64,000 nt of DNA from Alphaproteobacteria bacterium (lineage in GTDB: Bacteria; Pseudomonadota; Alphaproteobacteria; CAAHEQ01; UBA3637), in contig JAFYHG010000012.1 of NCBI GenBank assembly GCA_017539265.1, positions 1-64,000 on the forward strand, read 5' to 3'. The notes below the pieces were generated by a model, which did not search any database, was not told the origin of the DNA, and saw nothing but the letters and a program-made list of their open reading frames with translations. Positions 8,309-17,796 of the stretch are shown here, piece after piece. The position numbers and the translations under genes were made by a program. Within the stretch, counting starts at the first letter, position 1. The number at the start of each line of letters is the position of its first letter.

Positions 8309-8635
8309 TTAATTCAATACCAAACCATTTGGCAGAGGGATTTCTTTCATATGCTTTACTTCCGCCATATATTCACGGATGATGGAACCGTCATGAGCCT
8401 CCACCACAAGCAGGTTTAAAACCCTTTCCAAATCGGCCCGAACAGACGGGTGAATAAAATCTAACACAATGGTATTACCGCCATTCCGATACAAAACGGC
8501 ATGCTTACCGCCATTATAAATAATCTTAGGCGCCGTGGCATCCTCTAAACGCGCACGAATTAAAATCATCAAATCGCCGGCGGGGTTCTTTAAAATGCTA
8601 AACTTTTTTTCTTGCTCAACTAAATTTTGTGTCAT
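8309..8635 (-). CDS. Conserved-looking small cytosolic protein, unknown function
   Basis: A 108-residue soluble protein without signal peptide or membrane segment. It has a mixed alpha/beta pattern (DLMILIRARLED, HAVLYRNGGNTIVLDF, a helix VRADLERVLNLLVVEA) and ends with LPNGLVLN. GAGGT lies upstream of the ATG and a clear promoter at 8664-8691 drives it as a single gene divergent from infA. I do not recognise the family. Confidence 0.65.
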   Translation of the reverse strand: MTQNLVEQEKKFSILKNPAGDLMILIRARLEDATAPKIIYNGGKHAVLYRNGGNTIVLDFIHPSVRADLERVLNLLVVEAHDGSIIREYMAEVKHMKEIPLPNGLVLN

Positions 8636-8663
8636 ATGCGATACCTCATAATACTATTCTTTC

Positions 8664-8691
8664 AGTATAAACTATTTTTCAGAAAAATCAA
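8664..8691 (-). promoter_or_regulatory. Promoter of the 108-aa gene
   Basis: On the minus strand: TTGATT (8691-8686), 16 bases, TATACT (8669-8664). It is divergent from the infA promoter 50 bases away. Confidence 0.6.
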
Positions 8692-8741
8692 TAAAAATTT
8701 TTATTTTTTTGAAAAATATCAGAAAAGATTATATTTTTTTC

Positions 8742-8770
8742 TTGCAAAAAGGATAAAAAAAGCATAGAAT
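8742..8770 (+). promoter_or_regulatory. Promoter of infA
   Basis: TTGCAA at 8742-8747, 17 bases, TAGAAT at 8765-8770, followed by a short leader with AGGAG before the ATG at 8803. Confidence 0.7.
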
Positions 8771-8802
8771 GACCCTACATTTTGTTTTTGATAGGAGTTT
8801 TT

Positions 8803-9024
8803 ATGGCAAAAGAAGAAGTATTACAATTTATCGGAACGGTGGTAGAAGCTCTGCCAAATGCAACCTTTCGGGTCAAACTGGAAAACGGGCATGAAATTTT
8901 GGCGCATACCTCGGGCAAAATGCGGAAATTCCGTATTCGCGTCATGGTCGGGGATAAAGTGGATATTGAAATGACACCGTATGATTTGACCAAAGGCCGG
9001 ATTTCCTTCCGGCATAAGGCTTAA
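8803..9024 (+). CDS. infA: Translation initiation factor IF-1
   Basis: Binds the A site of the 30S subunit during initiation. The product has 73 residues and one OB fold, with the family signatures [30 protein letters not shown] and KGRISFR. The start MAKEEVL has AGGAG six bases upstream. A longer in-frame start at 8782 is rejected because it lacks an SD and adds residues not found in IF-1. Short spacing (21 bases) suggests co-transcription with the membrane protein that follows. Confidence 0.96.
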   Translation: MAKEEVLQFIGTVVEALPNATFRVKLENGHEILAHTSGKMRKFRIRVMVGDKVDIEMTPYDLTKGRISFRHKA

Positions 9025-9045
9025 TTTGTTTTAAAGGGGGTAGTA

Positions 9046-10116
9046 ATGGAATATTTGTGGTTATTTTTAGGTGCATTAGCCGTTGTATGTGCCGTTACAT
9101 TGTCGGTTTCGGTATTGGTTCGATACATGACAAAATCTATGCCGCTATCTTCGCCGGTATTTCCGGCAGGAGGCCTTGTGTTGTTAGCAGCCTATTTCAT
9201 TATCTTTATTCCCCCATGGTTCAGGTATAATCTCTTATGGTTGGCGGCAGGCTTATTGGCTTTATGCATTCTCTTGCTTATACAATTTCGCGCGGGCGGC
9301 CTGTTACGGGAAATCGGATTTTTATTTGTTTGCGGAGCAAGTACCTTATTATTGCCCACAAATATGCCACTATTTAAAGCATTGGGGGAAATTTGGACCT
9401 ATCCGGTTTTGGCTGTATCCTTATACATAATGATGCGTTTATTCATGATGATGGATCGGGTTCCATGGTTTTCAAATTTAACCTTAATGGCCCAAGGCAT
9501 TTTAGTCCTATTCTTATTTCAAAAGGATATCTTACCCGGAAATTTGGCGCACCCGTTATTTTATGCTTTTGTCGCGACGGTAGCGGTATCCCAAACAGTC
9601 AAAGTTTATTTCGGTCAGCCCATATTGGGTGATTGTGCTTCATCGGTTACCGGATTTGTTTTAGGATATCTTTGGACATTCATCATTGCCATGGGCTATT
9701 GGGCACTTCCATCCGTGTTATTCAGTTACAGTGCCACGGAAGTTGTTCTTTCCTGTGTCCTCAGCTGGATTGCCGCACGACGCATTTGTGCTCCGACAAC
9801 GCCTTATTTCATAGAGCAGGCATTTGATACCGAATTAAATACAAAACGCCTTATTCGTTCTTTATTTTTTGTATTGGTTCTTTTATCTTTCTTTTCTCTG
9901 GCAAACTTAGGACCTGGTGTATGGCCGGAAGTATTTATTTTATTGGCAATTTTCCTATGTGCCGTTTGCGTGCAATTCAAACGTTGGGCGATTCCAAAAG
10001 TACGTTTCCGGGATTTAGGTTCGGATTTAAAACAAGGCTTTTCGGAACTTAAAAAAGAAATGATGACAATCCCCCTTAAAAAGGATGTAAAAAAGAAAAA
10101 AGGCCATAAAAAATGA
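9046..10116 (+). CDS. Polytopic inner-membrane protein, unknown function
   Basis: A 356-residue protein with about ten hydrophobic helices covering residues 1-310 and a basic soluble tail ([15 protein letters not shown], then [14 protein letters not shown]). SD AAGGGGG is present. It shares the infA transcript and overlaps uvrB by ATGA, so it lies between an initiation factor and a repair gene. No transporter or enzyme motif is evident. The lysine-rich end may interact with lipid or nucleic acid, but that is speculation. Confidence 0.7.
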   Translation: MEYLWLFLGALAVVCAVTLSVSVLVRYMTKSMPLSSPVFPAGGLVLLAAYFIIFIPPWFRYNLLWLAAGLLALCILLLIQFRAGGLLREIGFLFVCGASTLLLPTNMPLFKALGEIWTYPVLAVSLYIMMRLFMMMDRVPWFSNLTLMAQGILVLFLFQKDILPGNLAHPLFYAFVATVAVSQTVKVYFGQPILGDCASSVTGFVLGYLWTFIIAMGYWALPSVLFSYSATEVVLSCVLSWIAARRICAPTTPYFIEQAFDTELNTKRLIRSLFFVLVLLSFFSLANLGPGVWPEVFILLAIFLCAVCVQFKRWAIPKVRFRDLGSDLKQGFSELKKEMMTIPLKKDVKKKKGHKK

Positions 10117-12143
10117 TTCCCCTTTACCAAAAGCCGGAGTTAACGGGGGCGGCTGATTTTAAACTACATTCCGATTTTAAGCCGGCCGGCGATCAGCCTC
10201 AGGCCATTGCCGAACTGGTAAGCGGGTTAAAATCCGGCCTTAAAGACCAGGTTCTTTTAGGCATTACGGGTTCGGGTAAAACCTACACCATGGCACAAAT
10301 TATCCGCGAAACGCGTCGCCCTGCCCTAATCCTCGCACATAACAAAACATTGGCGGCACAACTGTATGCGGAAATGAAATCTTTCTTTCCGGAAAATGCA
10401 GTGGAATATTTCGTTTCTTATTATGATTATTATCAGCCCGAAGCCTATATTCCACGCACAGATACCTATATTGAAAAAGATTCCGCGATTAATGAGCAAA
10501 TTGACCGCCTGCGCCATTCGGCCACACGCCACATTTTGGAACGACGGGATGTAATTATTGTTTCTTCCGTATCATGTATTTACGGTATCGGTGATGCCGA
10601 AAGTTATTCATCAATGGCTTTTACCTTAAAAACAGGGGATACCATAGATATGCAAGATTTAACAAGGCGTCTTGCGGAACTGCAATATACTCGAAACGAT
10701 ATTGCTTTTGAGCGGGGGACATTCCGCCGGAACGGGGATGTCTTAGATATATTCCCCAGCCATTATGAGGATTTAGCCTGGCGGATATCTTTTTTCGGGG
10801 ACGAAATTGAAAATATTTCCGAGTTTGACCCTCTAACAGGACAAAAAAAATTGCTTCTTCCCGAAATTACCGTCTTTCCGGCCAGCCATTATGTAACCCC
10901 GCGCCCCGCCCTGTCACAGGCAATTAAAAGCATTAAAGCAGAACTAAAGGAAAGACTCGCTTTTTATGAGGCCAACGGTCAGGTTTTGGAAGCTCAACGA
11001 CTTGCCGGTCGCACAAAATACGACTTGGAAATGATGGAAGCAACGGGTTCTTGTAAAGGAATTGAAAATTATTCGCGTCACTTAACGGGGCGAAAAGCCG
11101 GCGAAGCGCCGCCGACACTTTTTGAATACCTGCCCAAAGATGCCCTCCTTTTTGTCGACGAAAGTCACGTAACCATCCCGCAAATCGGGGCCATGTATCG
11201 CGGGGACCGATCACGTAAAACCACTTTGTCGGAATATGGTTTCCGGCTTCCCAGTTGTTTGGATAATCGCCCTTTAAAATTTGAAGAATGGGACACCATG
11301 CGCCCCCAAACAATTTTTGTATCGGCAACCCCTGGCCCGTGGGAGATGACACAGACAAAGGGCGCCTTTACCGAACAAATTATTCGTCCGACGGGCCTGT
11401 TGGATCCGGAATGTGTGGTACGCCCGATAACCACTCAAGTGGAAGACCTGATGGCTGAATGTCAAGTTGTGGCCAAAAGAAAAGGGCGCGTGCTTGTCAC
11501 AACACTCACAAAAAAAATGGCCGAAGATTTAACCGAATTTTTGTTGGAAAACAATATAAAAGCCAAATATATGCATTCCGACATTGATACCTTAGAACGC
11601 ATTCAAATCATTCGGGACTTACGCCTCGGAACATTTGACGTGTTGGTGGGGATTAACCTGTTGAGGGAAGGTCTTGATATCCCCGAAGTCGAATTGGTTG
11701 CCGTTTTGGATGCGGACAAAGAGGGCTTTTTAAGGTCTGCAACATCACTGATACAAACGATGGGACGTGCCGCTCGAAACGCAAACGGCCGCGTTATTTT
11801 ATATGCGGACAAAATCACAGAATCCATGCGCGTTGCCATGACTGAAACAAAACGCCGGCGGGATAAACAAATTGCGTTTAACTCGAAGCACCATATCACC
11901 CCAAAAACCATTCAAAAAGAAATTCCGGATCTGATTAAAGATTTCGGCGAATTTGAAAATGAAAACACAAAAGTCGCTAAATCTACTCAAGATATAGTCG
12001 AAAATCTGGCTGAAACGATAGCAAACCTCAAAAAGAAAATGCTTCGTGAAGCAGAAGCCCTTAATTTTGAAGAAGCCGGCCGTATTCGGGATCGGATTAA
12101 AGAACTCCAACAATTGGAAATGGCCTCCGACAAAGCCCCTTAA
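10113..12143 (+). CDS. uvrB: Excinuclease ABC subunit B
   Basis: Damage-verifying helicase-like subunit of nucleotide excision repair, handed DNA by UvrA and recruiting UvrC. The 676-residue length is typical. Visible features: Walker [10 protein letters not shown] near residue 50, the beta-hairpin [13 protein letters not shown] near 105-117, helicase motif VDESH near 350, motif VI MGRAARN near 550, and a C-terminal UVR domain ([18 protein letters not shown]) that contacts UvrC. Translationally coupled to the upstream membrane protein. It converges on the ankyrin gene with only 4 bases between stops. Confidence 0.97.
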   Translation: MIPLYQKPELTGAADFKLHSDFKPAGDQPQAIAELVSGLKSGLKDQVLLGITGSGKTYTMAQIIRETRRPALILAHNKTLAAQLYAEMKSFFPENAVEYFVSYYDYYQPEAYIPRTDTYIEKDSAINEQIDRLRHSATRHILERRDVIIVSSVSCIYGIGDAESYSSMAFTLKTGDTIDMQDLTRRLAELQYTRNDIAFERGTFRRNGDVLDIFPSHYEDLAWRISFFGDEIENISEFDPLTGQKKLLLPEITVFPASHYVTPRPALSQAIKSIKAELKERLAFYEANGQVLEAQRLAGRTKYDLEMMEATGSCKGIENYSRHLTGRKAGEAPPTLFEYLPKDALLFVDESHVTIPQIGAMYRGDRSRKTTLSEYGFRLPSCLDNRPLKFEEWDTMRPQTIFVSATPGPWEMTQTKGAFTEQIIRPTGLLDPECVVRPITTQVEDLMAECQVVAKRKGRVLVTTLTKKMAEDLTEFLLENNIKAKYMHSDIDTLERIQIIRDLRLGTFDVLVGINLLREGLDIPEVELVAVLDADKEGFLRSATSLIQTMGRAARNANGRVILYADKITESMRVAMTETKRRRDKQIAFNSKHHITPKTIQKEIPDLIKDFGEFENENTKVAKSTQDIVENLAETIANLKKKMLREAEALNFEEAGRIRDRIKELQQLEMASDKAP

Positions 12144-12147
12144 TGCC

Positions 12148-13398
12148 CTATTTCAAAAGTTCTTTTAACTTTGCATCATTCTTTTCATCGGCTAAATTTT
12201 TTATGGAAATGCCATTAACGACAACGTTTTTATCACCACCGTACGTTAACAATAAAATTAGCATATCCGTGTACCCGTTCACTAGGGCTGCCTTTACCGG
12301 CGTATTGGCAGAATCGTTCTTGGATTCCAGGTTGGGATTTGCCCCATGCACCAATAAATCTTTGGCTATATTCAAGAAATTATATTTGGCCACATAATGT
12401 AAAGCCGTTCGCCCAAAGCGATTTGGGATATTTGGATTTGCCCCATTTTCCAACAGATAATGAACAACTTCTTCATGTCCGTTGGCAGCGGCAATCATGA
12501 CGGGCGTCCAACCCTGACATCTATCATTACAAACATAGTTCACATCGAAACCCCCCTTAACCAATTTTTCGACCTCTTTTAAATTACCGGTATCAGCCGC
12601 CTGATACAAGGGATCTTTTTTATCCTCAATAGGGGAACCGAGAAGTTCCGGAATTTTCCTGAATACGCCTTGCGCTACCACTGTGGAAGCATTCAAAGCA
12701 CTTCCTTCCAACGGGAATTTTATTCCGTCACGAACATCAAAGCCTGATACCACCAAACCATCCTTAATTTGCCAATCCGAAAGGATTTTCCCGTTTTTAT
12801 CCTTTACGAGCAGTATGCCGTCTGACACGACCCCGTTTTGATATGAAACAAAGAAATCAATCTCGGGCACCATTCTGAAAGCGACCACACCGTCAACCAA
12901 CTTTCCCGTCTTATTATAGAGTTTTCCTTCACGCAACGTTAATTCCGCCGCTTCATAATCAATGGATATCGGGGTTTGTTCTTCCTCCTCCGAGGAAGAT
13001 GCATATTTTTCAATAGCCTTTGGAATCATATCAATAATCACTTGGGCCGTATGGGTTGCCGTTTGTTTTTCCTGTTCGGAAAGCGGTTGTTGACCCCCTT
13101 TATTGACACGATATCCAGATACGACTTCTCGATTTTTAATAACATAATCCGCTAAAACATTTCCCGTTTTATCCGTCACCGACAAGGGACCATCCGCCAC
13201 CAAACCGTTTTGATACGGCACAAAAAAATCATATTGCGGCATTATCTTTAAGGCAACAATACCATCAACGAGTTCCCCCATATTATCGTAAAGGACACCT
13301 TCATGCACTGTTAATTCCTGCAAGCTGTAATACCGATCGTTTGCCAAAGTAAGAGATGAAAAGAACAAAAACAGCGCAAAAATAATTTTTCTCATCAT
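12148..13398 (-). CDS. Secreted protein with two copies of an unknown domain plus ankyrin repeats
   Basis: A 416-residue protein with a signal peptide (about 1-19, ending LTLA). Two copies of a domain of about 75 residues follow (about 25-100 and 150-225). Each contains the pattern LYDN or LYNKTGKLVDGVVA, a DFFVPYQNG or DFFVSYQNG core, DK-G, and VVSG. Residues about 265-405 hold four ankyrin-type repeats (GWTPVMIAAANGHEEVVHYL, GRTALHYVAKYN, TPVKAALVNGYTDML). Ankyrin repeats mediate protein binding; with export this suggests a surface or effector role, unproven. SD AAGGAG precedes the start. It is paralogous in its N-terminal domains to the next gene at 13441. Confidence 0.75.
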   Translation of the reverse strand: MMRKIIFALFLFFSSLTLANDRYYSLQELTVHEGVLYDNMGELVDGIVALKIMPQYDFFVPYQNGLVADGPLSVTDKTGNVLADYVIKNREVVSGYRVNKGGQQPLSEQEKQTATHTAQVIIDMIPKAIEKYASSSEEEEQTPISIDYEAAELTLREGKLYNKTGKLVDGVVAFRMVPEIDFFVSYQNGVVSDGILLVKDKNGKILSDWQIKDGLVVSGFDVRDGIKFPLEGSALNASTVVAQGVFRKIPELLGSPIEDKKDPLYQAADTGNLKEVEKLVKGGFDVNYVCNDRCQGWTPVMIAAANGHEEVVHYLLENGANPNIPNRFGRTALHYVAKYNFLNIAKDLLVHGANPNLESKNDSANTPVKAALVNGYTDMLILLLTYGGDKNVVVNGISIKNLADEKNDAKLKELLK

Positions 13399-13440
13399 AA
13401 TCTCCTTTCTTTGTAAAATTGCTATAACATATAGCGGATT

Positions 13441-14700
13441 TTACTTTACTTTAGCGGATGAGCCGATAAATTTCGGAATGTCCCTAAATATGTTCCGGAT
13501 TACGGCCGTTGCATTATCTAGATCATCACCCTTCAGAGAATATTTCTTTCCATCACGCATATCAAATCCGGATACGACCGTACCTTTTTTTACCTGCCAA
13601 TTCGAAAGAAGTTTTCCTTTCTTATCTTTCACAATTAAGGAACCATTCGAAACCCTACCCTTTTGATAAGGGACAAAAAGGTCAACATTCGGAACCATTT
13701 TTAATGCCACAGTACCACTAATTAAGTTTCCCTTTCTATCATAAAGAACACCTTTGTTCATCGTCAAATTCGACAAATCATATGTATGGGGTAGAGATAC
13801 TTGTTTCTTCACGTTTTGACTGTTCGAGACTGGCTTTTTAGTTTCAGTTAAGACAGGTTTCTTGCTCTCGGTTAAGACCGGCTTTTTGGTTTCAGTTAAA
13901 ACAGGTTTCTTGCTTTCGGTTAAGACCGGCTTTTTAACTTCAGGCAAAACTGGTTTCTTGTTCTCGCTTAAGACCGGCTTTTTAACTTCAGGTAAAACCG
14001 GTTTCTTGCTTTCGGTTAAGACCGGCTTTTTTGCTTCAGGCAAAACAGGTTTCTTACTTTCGCTTAAGACCGGTTTTTTAGTTTCGGTTAAGACCGGCTT
14101 TTTAACTTCAGGCAAAACCGGTTTCTTGCTTTCGGTTAAGACCGGCTTTTTAACTTCAGGTAAAACCAGTTTCTTGCTTTCGGTTAAGACCGGCTTTTTT
14201 GCTTCAGGCAAAACAGGTTTCTTACTTTCGCTTAAGACCGGCTTTTTAGTTTCAGTTAAAACGGTTTTTATATCTTTCTTTTGCGGTTCGGGCGGAGTAT
14301 TTTTATATTCTTTAACTGCCTGAGGTATAATTTTTATTACTTTTTGGGCTGTTTTAGTCGCCGCTTGTTTCTCCGATGTCGAAAGAGGTTGCTTATTCCC
14401 GTTACGGACCCGAAAACCGGAGACAACTTCTTGATTCTTAATGACATAATCCATCAGAAGATTCCCTGTTTTATCCGTAACCGACATAGGACCGTCTGCA
14501 ACTTTCCCATTTTGGTATGGCACAAAAAAATCATATTCCGGTATTATTTTTAAGGCAACAACACCGTTAACCAATTTCCCCGTATTATCGTAAAGGGCCT
14601 CATTAACAGCAGATAATTCCTGCAGACTATACTGCCTTTCCTTTGCCAAAGCAAAAGGGGAAAAGGACAAAAGTAACGCAAAAATAATTTTTTTCATCAT
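13441..14700 (-). CDS. Secreted paralogue with an 8-residue tandem-repeat stalk
   Basis: The start at 14700 (MMKKIIFALL) follows GAAAGGAAAA; an earlier in-frame codon at 14739 lacks support. The 419-residue product has a signal peptide (ending ALA), one copy of the DFFVPYQNG-type domain, and a central region of about 18 tandem octapeptides of the form KKPVL(T/S/P)E(S/T/V/A). A second domain copy follows (DLFVPYQKG, VVSGFDMRDG). Both flanking domains match those in the neighbouring ankyrin protein, so the two genes arose by duplication. The Lys/Pro-rich stalk looks like a wall- or envelope-spanning spacer, as in TonB-like or surface proteins. Function unknown. Confidence 0.75.
   Translation of the reverse strand: MMKKIIFALLLSFSPFALAKERQYSLQELSAVNEALYDNTGKLVNGVVALKIIPEYDFFVPYQNGKVADGPMSVTDKTGNLLMDYVIKNQEVVSGFRVRNGNKQPLSTSEKQAATKTAQKVIKIIPQAVKEYKNTPPEPQKKDIKTVLTETKKPVLSESKKPVLPEAKKPVLTESKKLVLPEVKKPVLTESKKPVLPEVKKPVLTETKKPVLSESKKPVLPEAKKPVLTESKKPVLPEVKKPVLSENKKPVLPEVKKPVLTESKKPVLTETKKPVLTESKKPVLTETKKPVSNSQNVKKQVSLPHTYDLSNLTMNKGVLYDRKGNLISGTVALKMVPNVDLFVPYQKGRVSNGSLIVKDKKGKLLSNWQVKKGTVVSGFDMRDGKKYSLKGDDLDNATAVIRNIFRDIPKFIGSSAKVK
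13830..14268. repeat. 24-bp tandem repeat inside the stalk coding region
   Basis: About 18 in-frame copies of a 24-bp unit encode KKPVLxEx octapeptides. A higher-order period is visible: the unit series TET-SES-PEA-TES-PEV occurs twice, separated by seven units, which points to block duplication. The unit length is a multiple of three, so copy number can change without breaking the frame. Confidence 0.9.
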
Positions 14701-14845
14701 GGTTTTTCCTTTCTGTTTTATAAAATCGATATAACACAAAAAAAGTCGAAAAGCAAAAAGAATTTTTTAAAGCAAACATATATTTTCATGAAATTAGTTG
14801 TAATCCCTAAAACTTTATGATAAATTCCTATCAAAGGAGCATATT

Positions 14846-15712
14846 ATGAAAAAGATTTCTATTATTTTATTATGTATCGCTTTATCGGGATGTTTTCAAC
14901 CGAAATATAATGATTATGAGCAAACCATCTCCTTTAAATATCCGAAAGGGACAACCTTTACAATGGACGGTTTTGAAAAAAATGCATCCGAAATAAAGGT
15001 CAGACGGTCTTTTTCATCTTTAAAAGGCACCCTTTCAAAAGAAGGATTCGGAAGTAAAAAAATTGAAATCAAAAGTCATTTTACGGATGACAAATGGGCA
15101 AAGGACTTTGTACCGGTTGTAAATTACCTGTCGGATCAATCGGCAATAAACCTGATACCCCTTGTTCCAACGGTTAAATACACAGCCTTAGGTGTCGCAA
15201 CAGGAGCTGCCGCACCCGTTGGTGAATACGGTTGGGAAGGGGCTTTTCTATCCCCGTTTGGTGCAGTTGCCTTAGGTGGATTAGGGCTAATCAGCGGGGT
15301 TGCAGCCGATACATTTAATTTACTTATTCTGTCTTTACCATGTGCCATTATCGGAAATCCGTGGTATGAGTATGATAAAGAAATTGATTTATCTGCGGAA
15401 GTTTTAACCCCGACACCGGAATTTGAAAAAAAGTGTCATTCACAAAAAGATCATTTTGTCGGAAATTATGAGTGCTTTCCCTGTCAAAAAAATAAAGCCA
15501 TCTATACGACGCAGGCAGAATGTGAACATTGCCCGAACAGGGAATTTATTGACGGGAAATGTGTTTTAAAGTGTCCCAACGGTTTTCGGGAACTTGATAA
15601 AGGCTTTTGTGTTTCCTGCCAAGATAAAAATACCTACTATACAACCGAGGAAACATGTGCCCGATGCCCCGACAGAAAATGGGTAGACGGTGAATGTCGG
15701 CTTGAAAAATAA
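14846..15712 (+). CDS. Lipoprotein with C-terminal cysteine repeat modules
   Basis: A 288-residue lipoprotein: signal MKKISIILLCIALSGC with lipobox LSGC (Cys16). Residues about 20-90 form a PEGA-like beta domain (GTTFTMDGFEKNASEIKV), and 105-175 are hydrophobic and Gly/Ala-rich, possibly membrane-inserted. The last 90 residues contain two similar Cys modules: CxxC, a spacer, IYTT or YYTT, ExC or ETC, CPxR, then DGxC. Many Cys pairs suggest disulphides or metal binding outside the cytosol. SD AAAGGAG. The family is not recognised by name; the module style resembles repeat surface proteins of host-associated bacteria. Confidence 0.7.
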   Translation: MKKISIILLCIALSGCFQPKYNDYEQTISFKYPKGTTFTMDGFEKNASEIKVRRSFSSLKGTLSKEGFGSKKIEIKSHFTDDKWAKDFVPVVNYLSDQSAINLIPLVPTVKYTALGVATGAAAPVGEYGWEGAFLSPFGAVALGGLGLISGVAADTFNLLILSLPCAIIGNPWYEYDKEIDLSAEVLTPTPEFEKKCHSQKDHFVGNYECFPCQKNKAIYTTQAECEHCPNREFIDGKCVLKCPNGFRELDKGFCVSCQDKNTYYTTEETCARCPDRKWVDGECRLEK

Positions 15713-15766
15713 AGAAGTAATCTGCTTTATTGAGGCATCTTTTTATTACATAAAATTATTTTTTTC

Positions 15767-15795
15767 TTGATTTTATTTTTGGGGCGGGATAGAAT
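15767..15795 (+). promoter_or_regulatory. Promoter of parE, predicted leaderless
   Basis: TTGATT at 15767-15772, 17 bases, TAGAAT at 15790-15795. The parE ATG begins after 6 further bases, at the expected transcription start, and no SD is present. Confidence 0.75.
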
Positions 15796-15801
15796 ACCCT
15801 T

Positions 15802-17796
15802 ATGTCAGACTTATTTAGCACACCTGCCGTTCAATCGGATTATTCGGCCAAAGACATTGAAGTCTTAGAGGGGCTTGAACCTGTCCGCAAACGCCCCGGT
15901 ATGTATATCGGCGGCATTGATGAACGGGCTTATCATCATCTGGTTGCGGAAATTATTGATAACGCGATGGATGAAGCCGTTGCGGGGTATGCTACTAATA
16001 TTGAGGTCACACTTTCCGCCAACGGATACGTGACCGTTAAGGATAACGGGCGCGGTATTCCGGTTGACCCGCATCCCAAATATCCCGATAAATCTGCCCT
16101 AGAGGTTATCACAACAACACTGCATTCGGGCGGTAAATTTGGCGGTGGGGCCTATGCTGTATCGGGGGGATTACACGGTGTGGGATTATCGGCCGTAAAT
16201 GCCCTATCCAGCCATATGATTATTGAGGTCGCCAAAGATAAAAAACTTTATCGTCAGGAATATCGTCAGGGTAAGCCCGTGACAAGCGTTGTCTGTCTGG
16301 GGCCCGTCAGCAATCGGCGTGGGACAAGTGTGGCATTTCTGCCCGACACGGAAATTTTTGGTGAAAGCATTCATTTTAAACCCTCTACCCTGTTTCGGAT
16401 GGCACGCACAAAGGCTTTCTTGTTCCGCGGGGTAGAAATTCGGTGGAATTGTGATCCTGTTTTAATCGGTCCCGAAGATAAAACACCGGCCGAACAAATC
16501 CTAAAATTTCCAAATGGTATCGCCGACTTTTTGGACTTTTTGATGCAGGGGCGAACTGCCGTAACCCAAAAACCCTTTACGGGGCGGATGGAATTTCCGG
16601 ACGGCATGGGTGCCGTAGAATGGGCCATTGCCTGGCCGGACGATTTTAAGGACGGTTTTTCCTATACCTATTGTAACACCGTTATTACGCCTTTGGGCGG
16701 CACACATGAAACAGGACTTAGAGCGGGCCTTACAAAATCCTTGCGCACTTTTGCGGAAATGGTCGGCAATAAGAAAGCAGGTGAAATTACCGCAGATGAT
16801 ATCCTAAATACCGCCGGTGTAATGTTGTCGGTTTTTATCAAGGACCCGCAATTCCAAGGCCAAACCAAAGAAAAATTGGTGACGCAAAGTGCGGCCAGAT
16901 TGGTCGAAAATGCGATTAAAGATCCGTTTGATCATTGGCTGAGCCGTGATGTCAAATCAGCACAGGCCCTTCTTGATTTTATTATGGAACGAATTGAAGA
17001 CCGCAAACGCAAAAAGAAAACCATTGAAACCGCACGGGCTTCGGCTACCAAAAAATTACGCCTCCCCGGAAAATTAGCCGATTGCTCCCACAATAAGACC
17101 GAAGGGACAGAACTGTTCCTTGTGGAAGGAGATTCGGCCGGCGGATCAGCCAAACAGGCGCGTCGTCGCGAAACACAGGCTATCCTGCCCCTGCGCGGAA
17201 AAATTTTAAACGTTATCAGTGCTTCACATGATAAAATTTTGGCCAACGAAGAAATTCATGATATGATTGAGGCTCTTGGGTGCGGCAATCGGGACAAATA
17301 TGATGAAGATAAACTTCGCTATGAAAAAGTAATTGTCATGACAGATGCTGATGTGGACGGGGCGCATATTACTTCCCTTTTGATGTCGTTCTTTTATCAG
17401 GAAATGCCAAAACTGATTGAAAACGGGCATTTATATTTGGCTTTGCCGCCGCTTTATCGACTGACACAAGGGGGAAAATCTGTTTATGCCGCCGATGATG
17501 CGGAAAAGGAACTTTTATTAAAAACCGAATTTAAAAATGCCAAAAATGTGGAGGTTTCCCGTTTTAAAGGTTTAGGTGAAATGCCCCCGCAACAATTAAA
17601 AGAAACAACAATGGATCCGGATAAACGGACACTGCTTCGGGTAGTGTTACCGAGTAAAAATTCCACCTCTGAGGAAACACAAGAAGAAGCGGCCTACACC
17701 GCCGATATTGTGGAAAGGCTCATGGGAAATAAGCCAGAATACCGCTTCCAATTTATTCAAGAACACGCAAAATTTGTGGAAAATCTGGATGTTTGA
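15802..17796 (+). CDS. parE: DNA topoisomerase IV subunit B
   Basis: ATPase subunit of the chromosome-decatenating type IIA topoisomerase; the partner ParC is not in the window. In the 664 residues: GHKL ATP-binding motifs EIIDNAMDEAVAG (about 47-59) and DNGRGIPV, GHKL motif GGLHGVGLSAVNALS near 130, the TOPRIM domain with EGDSAGGSAKQARRR and DADVDGAHI, and a C-terminal PEYRFQFIQEHA. The pattern EGLEPVRKRPGMYIGG and a TOPRIM without the long GyrB insertion favour ParE over GyrB. Transcribed from a leaderless-type promoter. The stop overlaps the start of the kinase gene. Confidence 0.92.
   Translation: MSDLFSTPAVQSDYSAKDIEVLEGLEPVRKRPGMYIGGIDERAYHHLVAEIIDNAMDEAVAGYATNIEVTLSANGYVTVKDNGRGIPVDPHPKYPDKSALEVITTTLHSGGKFGGGAYAVSGGLHGVGLSAVNALSSHMIIEVAKDKKLYRQEYRQGKPVTSVVCLGPVSNRRGTSVAFLPDTEIFGESIHFKPSTLFRMARTKAFLFRGVEIRWNCDPVLIGPEDKTPAEQILKFPNGIADFLDFLMQGRTAVTQKPFTGRMEFPDGMGAVEWAIAWPDDFKDGFSYTYCNTVITPLGGTHETGLRAGLTKSLRTFAEMVGNKKAGEITADDILNTAGVMLSVFIKDPQFQGQTKEKLVTQSAARLVENAIKDPFDHWLSRDVKSAQALLDFIMERIEDRKRKKKTIETARASATKKLRLPGKLADCSHNKTEGTELFLVEGDSAGGSAKQARRRETQAILPLRGKILNVISASHDKILANEEIHDMIEALGCGNRDKYDEDKLRYEKVIVMTDADVDGAHITSLLMSFFYQEMPKLIENGHLYLALPPLYRLTQGGKSVYAADDAEKELLLKTEFKNAKNVEVSRFKGLGEMPPQQLKETTMDPDKRTLLRVVLPSKNSTSEETQEEAAYTADIVERLMGNKPEYRFQFIQEHAKFVENLDV

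Noticed and set aside
13830-14268. Regular short repeats that could look like a CRISPR array
   Set aside because: The units abut without unique spacers and encode in-frame octapeptides of an exported protein.
13862-14323. Repetitive 153-residue frame on the plus strand opposite the octapeptide stalk
   Set aside because: It is the mirror frame of the 24-bp tandem repeat, kept open only because the repeat unit is a multiple of three. It has no SD and no non-repeat coding part.
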